A program made the position numbers and the translations under genes. Shown here one piece after another: positions 45,961-59,841 of a stretch of DNA of 64,000 bases. Within the stretch, counting starts at the first letter, position 1, and each line of letters starts with the position of its first letter. This DNA is from Pogona vitticeps (lineage: Eukaryota; Chordata; Lepidosauria; Squamata; Agamidae): assembly GCF_051106095.1 (NCBI RefSeq), contig NC_135783.1:181922947-181986946 (forward strand), written 5' to 3'. The notes beneath the pieces are model-generated. The model was not told the origin of the DNA, ran no database searches, and was given only the letters and a program-made list of their open reading frames with translations.

Positions 45961-48955
45961 GGTATCGATGCCCCGGCTGGGTGGGCAGAGGGGAGGAAAT
46001 GCCTCTTTTCCAGCGTAACCCGACCTCATTTCACCCTGGGGGGGATGAGTGGCTTAAAATATTTCCAGGAATAAAGCGCGATCTGGAGGGATCTTTCGCT
46101 ATAGTGGCGTGTAGGGATGGAGTAGGATTATTTGTTGGGTACTGTAGATGCAGTAAATCTGTGGAAATAAGATCTGGCGTGGAAGGACCTCTGGAAGAAA
46201 TGCTGGAGGGTGGGGTGGGGGATTGGGGAGAGGCAGTCATTCATTCCTTCAGCCTGCCTGAGAGGAAAGGGACGGGCTTGGCGACAGAAAATAGTATTGC
46301 CTCCCTTTTCGTTTATTGGTACACTACATCTCTTGCGGGTCCAGCCTCCACCCTGTCTCTCTCTCTCTCTTTCCTTCTGGAATCAGTTAAGCACAGGCTA
46401 TGTGAAGGGATTGGTCTAGTAGTGCTCTGGTTTATTCCCACCCACCAGCTGAAGTCTCCCCCAGTGGCATTCCCGAGGATTGCTGTCAAATATGCAGAGA
46501 TGATTTGAACATAAAAATAGGAAAGCAAAGATCGCTTGAGCCGAGGTTTCAAAATAAACTTGACGGCTGTGCGGTACGACATCCAGAGGCATTCAGACCG
46601 TGTCAGTTCCAGTGGGACTCCACCCTGTGGAGCTAGAACCAGCAGGACCCTCTGCAACAAGCGTATGCAGATTTGTGTGGAATAATTCATGAACATTTCA
46701 CAAATTAAGAACTGAATGTCAAGGGCTAGTAAGTGTTGATTGGTGTGAAATAAATGTTTCCTTTTAGGATGTCTTCGCAAAGCTGGTCAAGGCTGGTAGG
46801 CTGGTGTAAGTAGCGAAGAATCTCAGAGGCACAGCTGGTTAAAACGGAGAGAGAGACTTCTAGTACATGGCGAAAAATTTTGATGAGAGGAATAAAGTTG
46901 GAGGACTGTCAGCATTCGAGGGTGTACATTTTTGTTTAGTGATCATTAGTGTGCCTGGCAATTATAATTTGTCCCAGTTATGTCCTATTGTTGTGTTTTT
47001 GGCGAGAAGAAATAGTATTCTCTTTTGAATGCAGTTCCTACATTTATTTAATCTACACCAGTGTATTTTGAACATAGTTGTGTAATCTAAAACTGCATAT
47101 AAAAACCTAGAATTTCTGCAAAGCCATGTGATTCAAAGTATGAAGGAAAATATTTTACATAGGTCTTCTGTTCTGCAAGAACTGGGAGCTATTAACCTGA
47201 TCATGAATCTGAAAAACCGCCAGAGTAAAATGAATTTTGTACCAAAGGAGGTGTAATTAGGTTGATTATTACTATCTTGTCTAGTTCAATTGAGGTTAAA
47301 TGGGTATGGTTAAATTTTAACAAGTAGCTAAAATTATCTTTCCAAGGCCTAGTGCAATGAAACCATCTATGTGTAAAAATACACAGGAGTATTCTATTTG
47401 AATGGTTTCACTAATCTGTATATAGTACAATACTGTATATTAAATTGTAGCCCTTTCCTTGTTGAAGAAGCTCTAGCAAATGAAGGGGGAGGTGAAATTT
47501 AAGAATGTGGAAAAATGCTGAATCAGAATCCAGTGTCTCAAGTGTTTCTTTTTTTCCTCCAGTGGCTAAATTTAACAGTTCTCGCTGTTAATGTGCCAGT
47601 TTCTGTTATGGGTATGCATACAGAATATAGAGCTAATTGTTTTGCCATGCTTCACTTGGCATGCAGCCCTTCTCTCTATGTCACTCTGATTTCAAATAGA
47701 AATTCCAAGAAACAAGCTGTTTTAGGAGGAGGTTGTTGGGAGCTGCTTCATTGCTGGTGGCTTTTTAGCACCCGACCAAGCAGCATGGTTAATGAGAGAC
47801 CAATTTTGGTGTGTTGGTTAACTTATCAGAACAATAAGGCCAATAATCCTCATCCAAGCAGATAAAAAGGCTTGGTATGAATGATTTGGGAGGTATGATT
47901 TGAATCTAATAGAAATTTCAGTATATTACAAGGTATGAAAATGCCCACATCCCACAGGAGTCTGTAATTTACAAATACCTAAACCCATGTGAGGAGAACA
48001 CACATGTTCACATGAACTGGAATATTTGTTTGGGGCAGGCAACAGCTTTCTTTTCTTTTTCTTTGCAAAAAAAATGCAACCTTAAAATGTTGTTTTTAAA
48101 AAATATTATACAGTCATGTTTGAAACACCCCAGATATGCAACTAAGAAACTCTGAAGGAAAATGGTTTATATCTTTGCAAGAGAAGCAGGTGTTAATGGG
48201 ATCATGGGACAATTTTCTGCCCCAGTAACAAAATAGTATCTGCCAGGGGAAATGTATGTTGATGGAAGGCCATTCCCTGTGCCTGGCACCCTACAAATAA
48301 TTGCACCATTTCACTCTGATGGTCCTAACAAGCAGATTTCCCACGCATAGTGTTCTGTCCTCTGGTTTTCCTATCCATTGCCTTAGCACAAAAGTAATAA
48401 TCAAGAGGAGGGAGTATGTCCATCTTTTCCTCTCTTGAGTAGCAGACCTTCTGCCAGTACTAACTTGCTGAAAAAACAAATCTCAACCAGTTGGAAATGT
48501 GGTTCAACCAGCATTATCAACATACTATAAGTAAACTGGTCTCTGTAACCAAATTGTGCTTCTTCATTTGTTGCATGAACTATGTAGTAAAGAAAGCTTT
48601 CTGTGAAGATATCAGACAAAAACAAAAACAAAACAAAAAATCGAGAGACAAATGTGCTGTGGCACCTAAATAACTGCTATATTTTGATAAGATGTTATGG
48701 ATCAAAACCACTTCCTCAGACATAAGACTATATGACGGTCATGGGGATATGCCCATTGGTCATAGGGCCATGTAAATATTAATTACAGCACATAGCAGAA
48801 TGATGTAGTTCAGCTAGCTGAACCTGGTTTCCAGGAGTATTTGGAAACTTCGTTCCAGGCAACAAACAATGGGTAATTGTTGTGTCTTGGTACTGGGCTT
48901 GTTGAGTCCAGTTGAGTTTCTAAATTTTCCAAGCCTTCCTTTATTTATCATCAAA
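45961..48955. other. Unassigned sequence downstream of the CpG island
   Basis: No coding exon or transposon could be recognised in about 3 kb. Relative freedom from repeats next to a CpG island suits first-intron or upstream regulatory sequence. A 116-codon plus-strand frame at 47515-47865 has no known domain. Confidence 0.45.
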
Positions 48956-48956
48956 T

Positions 48957-50500
<1,544 letters not shown>

Positions 50501-50554
50501 CTAAGACAGGGGTTTCGGGTCTGCAACACACCAGTGCCCGCCCTAGACACATCC

Positions 50555-50777
<223 letters not shown>

Positions 50778-52854
50778 CAGAAACAACCAGGCCAAGGGAA
50801 ATAATGTGCCAGTGGTCCGAATCTGTCTAGCTAAAATGACCATGGAATCCAGATCATGTTGGATGGCCTCAATTTTTGATTTAAAAACATCTGTGAACTA
50901 ATCCCCAGTGAAATCAACAGGAAGAGGCCATTTCTGACCAGGATTAGTGAGGCTGTGAACCACCTGGAAAAACTCCGCTTGCTGATTCATGGCCTCAGTA
51001 ATGATCTTAATATCAAAGCCATTGCTGTCAGATGAGCATGTGTAATTTCCGTAATATATCAGTGCTAAAAAGAAGTATCAATGCAGTGGTGGCTAATGAT
51101 CATGTCTTTGCTAGTCTATGAATAAATTTTATCTGTGGCTCAGGTATGTATCTAGAACCAAAGTGTATTTGGGGTGATCACACAAGTGTGGATCATAAAA
51201 TAACAATTTCTAAAATTGATCCTCTTGATCTTTTATCTTTAAGTAGATCACCTCTTCATGAATGCCCTTTATGAGTTAGAAAAAGCCACAAATAGTTCTA
51301 CATAGAAAAGTAAGGGGAACACAGCCATGTATTGTTTCTTTAGATGCGATGGACATTACATTGCGCATGAAGTATTCCTCTTGTTGAAAATCTTGTTTGA
51401 TGTCTTTTATTCCTGGACATTTTTGTTCATCTAGTGTCTGTAATTATTTCTTTTAGTTCCCTATCACAGCACACTATCATTGTGCTATAGTTGTAGCCTG
51501 GAATATCTCCTTTTTCTGAGTAGGTTTACTGACCTAGTAAGTTGTAGGTGGTGCCTTAGAAGACAGTTTATTACCCTGGTCAATATGTTGCCTATATTTT
51601 AGTGCTTTATAAAACTGCTGGGTGGATTTGAGATGCATAAAATAAATTTATAGGAAAGTTCATCCGGTATCACATAATAAATTTTAGTTAGTACCTTGCA
51701 TCATTTCATTTTATGGAGCAGCATCATAGGTTGCAGGAAGTAGCCGACAAAAACATGTTTGTCTCCATGTTGGGGGTTGGGTAGGAGGAAAATCTTTGTT
51801 AGTCATTAGATCAGTCGTTTAAATCACACTTTTCATTTGTCTTCGTATACTTCTGCACATAGATTTATTGTGGTTAAGTTGACATAAACCATTAAATTTT
51901 GATTTATCATTAAGTAGGTAGATTAGTCTGTATAACCAGAAAGTATATAAATTATTTTACTGCTGTGGGAAATTATTTAATAGGTGACAGAATGTCTTGG
52001 ATGGAGAAGCTGGATCTCAGAATCCTGTAATGACATGCTATCTTCTGTCTTACGATATCAAATACATAATAAATAATGACTCTTAGTATGGTGCTTACGG
52101 ACATTGTTTTAAAAAGTAGGAAAGGATTCATTGTTTAAATGTAACTTCTTGTCATGTCACTCTAGGAGCTACAATTAACAAGCCAGGATCAAAACCCTTT
52201 TTAAAACCCAGCATTTAAAACTGGCTTATGGATCTTCTAATTCCTTTTTAACATCTTAGAAATGGCCGTTGCTACATCTTTTTAGAAGCAAATTGTGAAA
52301 GTAAATTGTTTGAAGTAATGCAAATACTAAGTGTGGTGGTGGTTTTTGAGCTATTGCTGAAAACAGAATATAAAGATAACCAACACTTCTAACAACAGGT
52401 TGAATAGAGAGTAGAGATGGAATCTTGAGTCTAAACAGCAAAACGTTACTATTTCTTCACTCCCATTTTCCTTCACTGCTATGTTGCACAGTTTTTTGAA
52501 TTGGTTCTCACAGAGCAGTAGCCTGATAAATGCTTTTGTTGCGTTAATACTTAGAGCTTAGAGCTTGAGGATAAAATTATTTCCACATCTGGCCCCAGCA
52601 CCTAATATTGGAAGTTATGACATCTGACAGTTGTATTTTAATATCATGGTTGAGAAGAAGTGCCTCTGTTGGCTGGAGTTTGGGTTGACTGAAGTAAGGA
52701 AAGGTCTTGTGGGAAGTGTGGGGTGAGGTTGGTAGCACTCCCTCTTATTTGGTGATGGCAACTTCCAATGAAATATTTATAATATTTGACCTCAAAAGTC
52801 AGTGCCCCTTACCCCCTGTTTCTGGTTGCTTCTTTACATTGAAGGAATTTGATA
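50778..52854. other. Unassigned AT-rich sequence
   Basis: About 50800-51060 may still be antisense LINE debris. The remainder shows no recognised gene or repeat. Confidence 0.4.
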
Positions 52855-53258
52855 TACAGTGGTGCCTCGCAAGACGAGCACTCAGTTTTATGACGAGATC
52901 GCATTATAACGAAGTTTTCTATGGGGGAATTTCGCTTTGCGATGATCGGTTCCCTGCTTCAGGAACTGATTCTCGCAAAATGACGATTTTTGGCCAGCTT
53001 ATCGGCAGTTTCAAAATGGCCACCGGGTAAAAAAAATGGCTCCCCGCTCTTTTTTGGGATGGATTCCTCACTGTACGGGCAGCGAAAATGGCTGTGCTAT
53101 GGAGGATCTTCACTGGACAATGAGTTTCAAGCCCATAGGAATGCATTAATCAGGTTTTAATGCATTTCTATGGGCTTTTTAATTTCGCTTTACGATGTTT
53201 TTGTTCTACAGCGATTTCTCTGGAACGAATTAACATCATAATGCAAGGCACCACTGTA
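52855..53258 (+). mobile_element. Tigger-like (TcMar) MITE, complete ends, TA duplication
   Basis: The element is 52857-53256 (400 bp), flanked by TA on each side. Ends are CAGTGGTGCCTCGCAAGACG and the inverted form aatgcaaggcaccactg. The interior contains tatgggggaatttcgctttg, ggcagtttcaaaatggccac, gcataggaatgcattaatca-like and gaacgaattaacatcataat words typical of the squamate Tigger-derived family. No transposase. Confidence 0.93.
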
Positions 53259-53885
53259 TTTAATACTAACCCTGCCACTGCAGCTGAATACGTATGACTA
53301 CACAATAACACTATTCCACATCCTGCACTATCCTTAGCTGGTGTCCAGCAGCAATAGGAGACAAAACACAAGTGAGTTGATTGAATTCCACCCATCCAAT
53401 ATTTAGGTAGACATTGTTGGCACGTTGTGTTATTGAATGAAGGAAAGAAAAATGAGTTTGTATAATAGGTAGTAGCCATGCTCTCCTGAGGTGTCGAAGT
53501 TGTATCCTTGGTTTGCTTCTGGTTTCTCACTTGCAACTGAATGCTGGTATATTTGTGTGCCTTTCATCACCTTTGCCTTGTGAGGATATTACAGTTTTTC
53601 TTTCTCTCACAACCAAGTCATAATTTCATGATGTCAAGGTTAACTTTAGGAAGCACACTTTCTTAAGCAGCTCTTGGAGATTGTCCAGAGGTTTCAACTG
53701 GTGTCAAGGATGCTGTCTTGTCTCCTTATATAGGTGGGTTTCCAGGACCTTATATCGGTGCTCCCAACATTAGCATCAGCTTCACATGACTTTCTTGAGC
53801 AATTGATTATGCTGATTTTGACCTAGCAAAGTTATTAGAACCTTTGCCTCTAAGCATTTCAGCTGTCTTCTTTGCTATACTGAAA
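53259..53885. other. Unassigned sequence
   Basis: A 122-codon minus-strand frame (53168-53536) overlaps the MITE end and is not credible. Nothing else is recognised. Confidence 0.4.
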
Positions 53886-53889
53886 TTTG

Positions 53890-54034
53890 TTTAAGATTAT
53901 CAGATTTCTTATTGATTCTTATTAATTACAATTTAAACTTTAAAAATCAGTTTTTTGATAATTTAAATTAAAAATTAGATTTTTAAAATTTAAATCAATT
54001 TGATTTTAAAAAATTGTTGATTTTTATCCACCTG
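53890..54034 (-). mobile_element. AT-rich terminal-repeat element, copy 1
   Basis: Dominated by ATTTAAA/TTTTAAA words and ending gatttttatccacctg at 54034. The inverse of that end (CAGGTGGATAAAAATCAA) matches the start of the sequence at 63482 (CAGAGTGGATAAAAAACAAT). The CAGRGTGGATAAAAA end looks like a hAT-type terminus, but the left boundary is not clear. Confidence 0.55.
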
Positions 54035-54042
54035 TGGGAAAC

Positions 54043-54651
54043 ATGTTCTTGGTGAACTCCCCAGAGTTTTGGAAATCTCTTTGTGAGACTGGGAACACCC
54101 TCAGGAGGTGGTCAGAAAGGTGTACTGTCCATCTAAGAGGAAACAATGAGGGACAACTGACAGACCTAATAAAAGATTTACAGGAACTGAATTTAGAGAC
54201 AGAAGTGAGAGAGGGTGCTATTTTGGAGGGAAAAGGGGAGCAAGAGGAAACAGGAAAGGAGGAGGAAAGGCGGTTGGTAGATTTAGGGAAAAGAGAAGCA
54301 TGTTGGAGGGAGAAGGTGGAGGAAAAGAACGATCTAGTGGATTTGATAGAGGACGACCTCTGGACAGGAGAATGGGTGGAATTTAAGGTGCTGAGAGACT
54401 ACGCCGAGAAAGAGTGGAAGAGACAGATATATAGAAAACCACCCTATTGGGGCGAGACAAAAGAGAGAGAGGGAAGAAAGAAATATAAAACTTGGATACA
54501 GAGAGAGACCCAATGGAGGGAACGCAACCAAGGTATGGAGAGAGCTGGGAAACCCCGTGGGGTCAGCCCATTTTGCCCCAATCCAAGACCTACACCAGGC
54601 AGAAGAGTTTGGGAGCCACAGGTAGGCTGGATATTTCACCCCCCTCAGTGA
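54043..54651 (+). CDS. Unidentified ~202-codon open frame (possible repeat-encoded or gag-like protein)
   Basis: A plus-strand frame whose first ATG is at 54043. The product is highly charged, rich in Glu, Lys and Arg. An N-terminal Trp/Leu part (FWKSLCETGNTLRRW) is followed by a probable coiled coil (about residues 45-105). Next is a Trp-rich block with DLWTGEWVEF, KEWKRQIYRKPPYWGETKER and WIQRETQWRER, then a Pro-rich end. The block aligns with LWMGEW...KAPFWAETEAR of the minus-strand frame at 39864-40448. No known domain is recognised. It lies between the AT-rich element and a BovB copy. Ancestry in the gag-like part of an old retroelement is possible; it would then be a fossil. I do not assign a function. 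Confidence 0.42.
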   Translation: MFLVNSPEFWKSLCETGNTLRRWSERCTVHLRGNNEGQLTDLIKDLQELNLETEVREGAILEGKGEQEETGKEEERRLVDLGKREACWREKVEEKNDLVDLIEDDLWTGEWVEFKVLRDYAEKEWKRQIYRKPPYWGETKEREGRKKYKTWIQRETQWRERNQGMERAGKPRGVSPFCPNPRPTPGRRVWEPQVGWIFHPPQ

Positions 54652-54718
54652 AGCTGAGAGTAATAGCACCAGACGATATGGGCTGTGAATCTAGATGGTA
54701 CGATCGTGTTTAGAATCC

Positions 54719-54990
54719 TTCAACTCTCACAGATCCTGAAGCTGAGGCTCCAATACTTCGGCCATCTCATGAGAAGACTTCCTGGAAAAGACCCTGATGT
54801 TGGGAAAGTGTGAAGGCAAGAGGAGAAGGGGACGACAGAGGACAAGATGGTTGGACAGTGTCATTGAAGCTACCAACATGAATTTGACCCAACTCCGGGA
54901 GGCAGTGGAAGACAGGAGGGCCTGGCGTGCTCTGGTCTATGGGGTCACGAAGAATTCGACATGACTTAACGACTAAACATCAACAACATG
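54719..54990 (+). mobile_element. BovB LINE 3' end, sense
   Basis: The sequence reads agatcctgaagctgaggctc, then tcggccatctcatgagaaga, then gaccctgatgttgggaaagt, then aactccgggaggcagtggaa. The tail reads attcgacatgacttaacgac with taaacatcaacaaca. A 5'-truncated copy on the plus strand. Confidence 0.93.
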
Positions 54991-55367
54991 TTAATTATAA
55001 GTAAATGTTGACTTCCTGTGGACTTTAATCACGGACAAGTCTGGATTTAACTTAGTACTCAGTATTCTTTGTTTGTATTTTGGTAGTCATATTTAAACCA
55101 AGAGATTTTTCCTTTTTGTGACAAAATGTGAACATTAAAAGCAGGTACGGTGTAGCAAACGAGATAAAACTACCGCCTGTCAACAGATCTCCGTAAGAAT
55201 GAAACCGCCAATTAACAAATTGTATTTAATTTGTCCTTAGTCTTAAGAGATTTTTTCAAGTATCATTTAATAATTCCTATTGTAAAAGCAAAAGTAGCAG
55301 TTCAGTTCCAGAACTGTAGAAGTATATATAATCATATTCTTATATATTCAAACAACATATTCTTGTG
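54991..55367. other. Unassigned sequence
   Basis: AT-rich; nothing recognised. Confidence 0.4.
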
Positions 55368-55889
55368 CACATGTCAAACTAAAGGCTTTTGGGCCGAATC
55401 CGGCCTGCCCAGTCATTTCATATGGCCCTCACAGTGTTGCCTGCTACTGTGCAGTATACAGTATGCAGGCATTTACTTGGCCCCCATAATACTCCGCAAG
55501 GATGCTGGGAATCTGTCTAGCGGGACTTCTAATCCCAGCATTCCAAGCAGCGAAGAATCAGAAAGTGCAGCTGCCTCGGTAGGATACAGCACCTTGGGAA
55601 ATACAGTCCTCACTATTGCCCACTCCTGTTCTTATCTGCTTGCCATTATTTCTAGTCTTTGATCATAAACTTTTACGTTCAGAATTAGTTATTACTTACA
55701 TTATTGCTTTTACTTTCAGAACTAGTTATTACTTACATTATTACTAAAACCAGTAATAATCAAATGAGGATTATATGTAATATGATAAAGAGTTGATACA
55801 TTTATATAGTCTTACAGATACAACTGACCCTTTAAGGGCAACCATAATGCCAATGCCGCCCAAGATGAAATTGAAATTTGACACCTCTG
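55368..55889. mobile_element. Probable hAT element with decayed ends
   Basis: The left end reads CACATGTCAAACTAAAGGC, then gggccgaatccggcctgccc. The right end reads gaaatttgacacctctg. The inverse of the right end (CAGAGGTGTCAAATTTC) matches the hAT terminus CAGRGGTGTCAAA, and the left end is a decayed form of it. Flanking 8-mers do not match, so boundaries are uncertain. A palindromic short element (about 55500-55540, gggacttctaatcccagcat) may be nested inside. Confidence 0.55.
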
Positions 55890-56947
55890 TAGATTCAAAC
55901 TGTTTCCTCTTCCAGCTTTTACATGATGCACATGCTGTACTTCATAAATCTACTAAGTGCATGTCTAGATTCAAACAAGGGAAAAGCTGCATGTTTTGTG
56001 CACAGACAGAAGTTCTGCACAAAGTATATTTTGTGCAAATTGCAGGAACCATGAGGGAAGGGCAGGAGGGAGTCTGTCCACACAGTTTGCTTATTGGTTT
56101 CATGCTAAAAGTCAGAGCTGTTGGGTTGTTGTGATGAGATAGTGAATTTTAATTATAATCTCAGCTATACTGTAGCAAGATTTCTTTATGTTACAGACCC
56201 AGAAAGAGGTGGGATTTTGTTTTCACCCTGCTTCTCCTCTGAAAGTTCTACAGTTACTCTAACATCCATTCAACTGTTGTAAACATAAAAGCAGTGCCTT
56301 CTCTTCGCATGTTAATCACACAATCTTATTTTCTGTAAGATTGGTTAAGGTTTAGGGATTTAATTGGTATAAAAGAATTTGCTTCTCCACAGAACTTCCA
56401 TGGAAGATGCATTTTCCACAACTCTTCTTGAGAATGGATCAAGTACTGCTGAGCCAGTGGTAGTTTCACAAGAGACATTGTTTGGCAGAGGGATCCCTCT
56501 GTCATCTGGCCAGAAGCCTATTTTTATCCATACTTCATAAAACCTTCCAGCTGTATTTAATTTAAATAAAATGTGGATGTGGTGGTTCCTCCAAAGTGAA
56601 ACATTTCTGTGAGGATCTGTCTTTTGTTGTAACTCTAGTGTGTAAGTTATTCATTTTGAAGAGAAATCACTTTAATTTATGTTATGGCAGTGCATTTTAT
56701 ACATATGCCAGTTGTGGCATTGTTTTCAGAACATACTATTTATGACTAGACTCTACTTTCAAACATTATACTGTATGTTCATATGTAAAGACTTTATGTG
56801 CTGAAATAATACAGCCTTTATTCTTATGTGCCGCTTAAATTATGGTCAGGTTTCTAATAAAAATGTCTCTATGATTCTTTGTATGCACTCAGCTAGCACT
56901 GTCATTTATGAAGTAGTCCTTCTTGTTAGGTCTGGAGTTAAGTAATC
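55890..56947. other. Unassigned AT-rich sequence
   Basis: No gene or repeat recognised. A 113-codon plus-strand frame that starts inside the hAT remnant has no known domain. Confidence 0.4.
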
Positions 56948-57230
56948 CTCCACTGCAGTGGTCCCCAACATTTTTGCACCATGGACCGGTTTAGCGTGCA
57001 TGTGGGGAGGCAGGGGGCATCCATGCATGCATGCGGGGTGTGTGCATGCATCATGGGGGGCATGCATGTGTCCGTGCATGTATGCGGGGGGGCGTACATC
57101 CGTGGGTGGGCATGTGTGCATCTGTGCGTGCGTCTGAGAGGCAGGAGACCTGTCTCCGCAGCCCAGTCCTGCCAAGGCCACGACCTGTTACCGGGCCATG
57201 GACTGGGGGTTAGGGACCCTTGTTCTACTG
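56948..57230. mobile_element. hAT-type MITE (CAGTGGTCCCCAACC family), copy 1
   Basis: The element is 56956-57222. The left end is CAGTGGTCCCCAACATTTTT and the right end is actgggggttagggacccttg. Flanking 8-mers CTCCACTG and TTCTACTG match at six of eight positions, consistent with an aged target duplication. The interior has GT/GC-rich tgcatg repeats that give cysteine/histidine-rich spurious frames. Confidence 0.88.
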
Positions 57231-57689
57231 TATGCTGTAGAAACCATGCCAGGCTTTCATGGATCAAAACTAGCATTCTACTCTATGAAAGGGAAGGCTG
57301 CACCATAACCTCTGTTGCTTTTCTTATTAAGAGAGAGGGACCAACAAACTGTTCATATCATAAATTCCAATGTGGCAGTCAACAGACCAGTCAAAACGGA
57401 TATTGAACATGATAGAAAAAAACATAGAATCATCACGTACATTATAATACAGTAATATTATGACAGTTCCCTGCCCTGGAACTTCCCCTCTGTTATCAAC
57501 TATTTGTCTTCTAGTGCCATTTTTAACAGGTAGAAATGTAGTCATGGCTGAAGACATCACTGGATTTCTACCTGATAACAAACATTTAGAAAAGAAGTGG
57601 GTGGATTGGTCAGGTAGAATAATCAATGACAAAGTGATTATTAACTAGAGAGCTCCTTTATATAAATTGTGGAATAAAGGAAAGTACTC

Positions 57690-58170
57690 CTGCTGCATAA
57701 CTCAGTGGTTTAAGGCAGTGGTCCCCAACCTTTTTGAGACTGTGGACTGGTTGGGAGGGACAGGGTCCATGTGGGGGGCACGCCCCGCGCATGCGTGAAG
57801 GAGTAGCACTTGCTCGTGGGGGTGTGGGCACACACCCACACGCGTGAAGTGACGGGGGCACTTGCATGGCACATACACACTCGCACAGATATGCGAAGGG
57901 GCAGGGCGCTCACGGGGGCATGTGTGCACTCTCGCGCATGTGCGAAGGGGCTGTGCAGGGGGAAGTGTGTGTGGGGGGACGTGAGATCTGTCTTTGTGGA
58001 CCAGTCCAACCAAGGTCACGGACCGGGGGTTGGGGACACCTGGTTTAAGTCATCTGACTGTAGAGCCAGAAGTTAGGAGTTCGATTCCCCACTGTGCCTC
58101 CTTGGCAGGGGCTGGACTCTATGTTCAATAGGGTCCCTTCCAGCTCAGCAGTTCTAAAATGATTCTAAGA
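57690..58170 (+). mobile_element. tRNA-derived SINE with CR1-like tail, split by a hAT MITE
   Basis: The head (ctgcataactcagtggttta) stops at the MITE and resumes at 58043 with tcatctgactgtagagccag, then aggagttcgattccccactg as the B box. Next is ggcaggggctggactctatg, then tagggtcccttccagctcag. The end reads ttctaaaatgattctaagat, like the (ATTCTATG)n tail of CR1-mobilised SINEs. A sister copy is at 60333. Confidence 0.88.
57708..58050. mobile_element. hAT-type MITE (CAGTGGTCCCCAACC family), copy 2, nested in SINE
   Basis: The element is 57716-58042. The left end is CAGTGGTCCCCAACCTTTTT and the right end is ccgggggttggggacacctg. Flanks are GTTTAAGG and GTTTAAGT (8 bp, one mismatch). The interior holds CG- and GT-rich diverged repeats (gggggcacttgc, gcacacacccacac), unlike the surroundings. 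Confidence 0.93.
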
Positions 58171-59415
58171 TGAATTCAATCTCTTGAATATAACCCATGC
58201 AGAACCTTTTGGAAAGAAAAATGCCAGCACTTAACAACTGGAAAGCAAAGGCTGACCTCTGGAATGAGGGAATGACCATGGTTTTGTACATGGTTGCTCT
58301 TAAGAAACTCCTTCCATGGAATGCAGCGATCAAGCTTTATGGTTTACTAGAGAGCTGGCAGTGGTGAAATGAGTGGGAGAGAGACTAGGATAACAGTGCT
58401 GGAAATCTCAGATCAGCTCTGACCAAGGAGAGGCTACATTCCATTGGACGTCCACTCCATCGTGGCAGTGGCAGCAACAGTGTCATCCTTCTGTGTCTCC
58501 ATTGGGTCTGTACAAAGTCATCTAGCAGAGAGCCTCTTTTAACTGGTCAAGAGATTCCATTCTGGCCCAGACCACTGATTGAAGACCATTCGTGACACTG
58601 CAATTTTTTTCCATCCTAACATCAAAGAGGTCATATGGTTCTAAACCAGTATCTGATGTCAGTAGAGGACTGGATGAGGGCAAACAAAACAATTGAAGCT
58701 AAGTTCAGACAAAACAGAAGTATTCCTGGCCAGTTGAAGTTGAAATCAGAGTATGTGGAATAGTGGTTTATTTCCCTGAAAAGTCATGTTCGTAGCTAGA
58801 GTGCCCTGCTGAGCTTGTGCGCCCAACTTTCAGCACTGGCCAAGAGGAGATTTGCACAATCAAAGTTAGTTGGTAGTTACGCCTATTTTTTCAGTATGTC
58901 TGATCTGTGTACACTAATGCTTTAATTGCATTCCACTTGGATTACTGTAAAACACTCTGCATTGCAGTGCCATTGAAGAGTGTTTGGCAACTTCATCTAG
59001 CTCAAAATATTGTGACCATGCTATTAACTATGGTTGAGTACAGGGTGTATGTAAGTCCCTTTCTGCAGCAGCTCTACTAGCTACTGGTCCATTCCTGGAC
59101 CCAATTCGGAGTGCTGACTGTGATTTATAAAATCTTACATAGCTTGCATGCAGGCTGTTTGGAAGCCTGCACATCCCTATATGAGATTGTGCAGGTTTTA
59201 AGATCTTAAGGAAGGCCCCTTTGTTTGTTCTACTGCCTTCAGAGGCACGTCTTGTGAGGACTCAAGTGAGAGCCTTTTCACTGACTGCTTCCAGGCTGTG
59301 GAACTTCCTTTAATACGAGGCTGGGTTGAACCCATTTCCTGCTATCTTTTAGTCATCAAAGACTTTTAAAAAATTTTGTGGGCCTTTGGCTATTATTTGG
59401 GCAGCATCTGGTAAA
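58171..59415 (+). mobile_element. Very old L2-like LINE, RT C-terminal half, sense
   Basis: No long frame survives, but words in order fit L2 ORF2: aagctaagttcagacaaaac then agaagtattcctggcc (KLSSDKTEVFLA), then cttggattactgtaaaacac (LDYCKTL), then agcagctctactagctactg, then gtgctgactgtgatttataa (VLTVIYK, consensus VL.YKAL), then aggctgtggaacttccttta (RLWNFL). The gradual similarity without intact frames implies an ancient copy. Confidence 0.68.
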
Positions 59416-59841
59416 TAATAGTAACAAGCAAAGAGCCAACCTAAGATGTAAATTCTTAGTCAAAACTTTAAGGGTGCCAGGCAGGCTTTTGCTACTCAAG
59501 GATACTGTCCAGTGTTTAGTAGGATTGTTTCATTAAGAGAACATCTTGGAAAGAACAAGTAAACAGGTGGAAATCAAACTTGGAGACTCGTGTGAAAGAC
59601 ACCCTGGATATACATGCCACAGCTCCATAAAGGAAGGGAAAACCTTGCTTTGAAAACCTTCATATCTACAGGGACATAGAGACTCCCTACCCCAAAAATA
59701 TTGGAAGCTTTTGATCTGGGTTATCATGCAGTCATCTGAGAACTGGCTACATGACTAAAATTTATTTTCAGACATCAACATCTTGGATTTTTCATGATTA
59801 CTCTTTACATCAGTATCTCTACCATAAAGAGAGAATTTACA
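59416..59841. other. Unassigned sequence
   Basis: No gene or recognised repeat between the old L2 copy and the TA-flanked MITE. Confidence 0.4.

Noticed and set aside
56906-57406. Cys/His-rich frames resembling metal-binding proteins
   Set aside because: They come from TGCATG and GTGTGC repeats inside a hAT MITE, on both strands.
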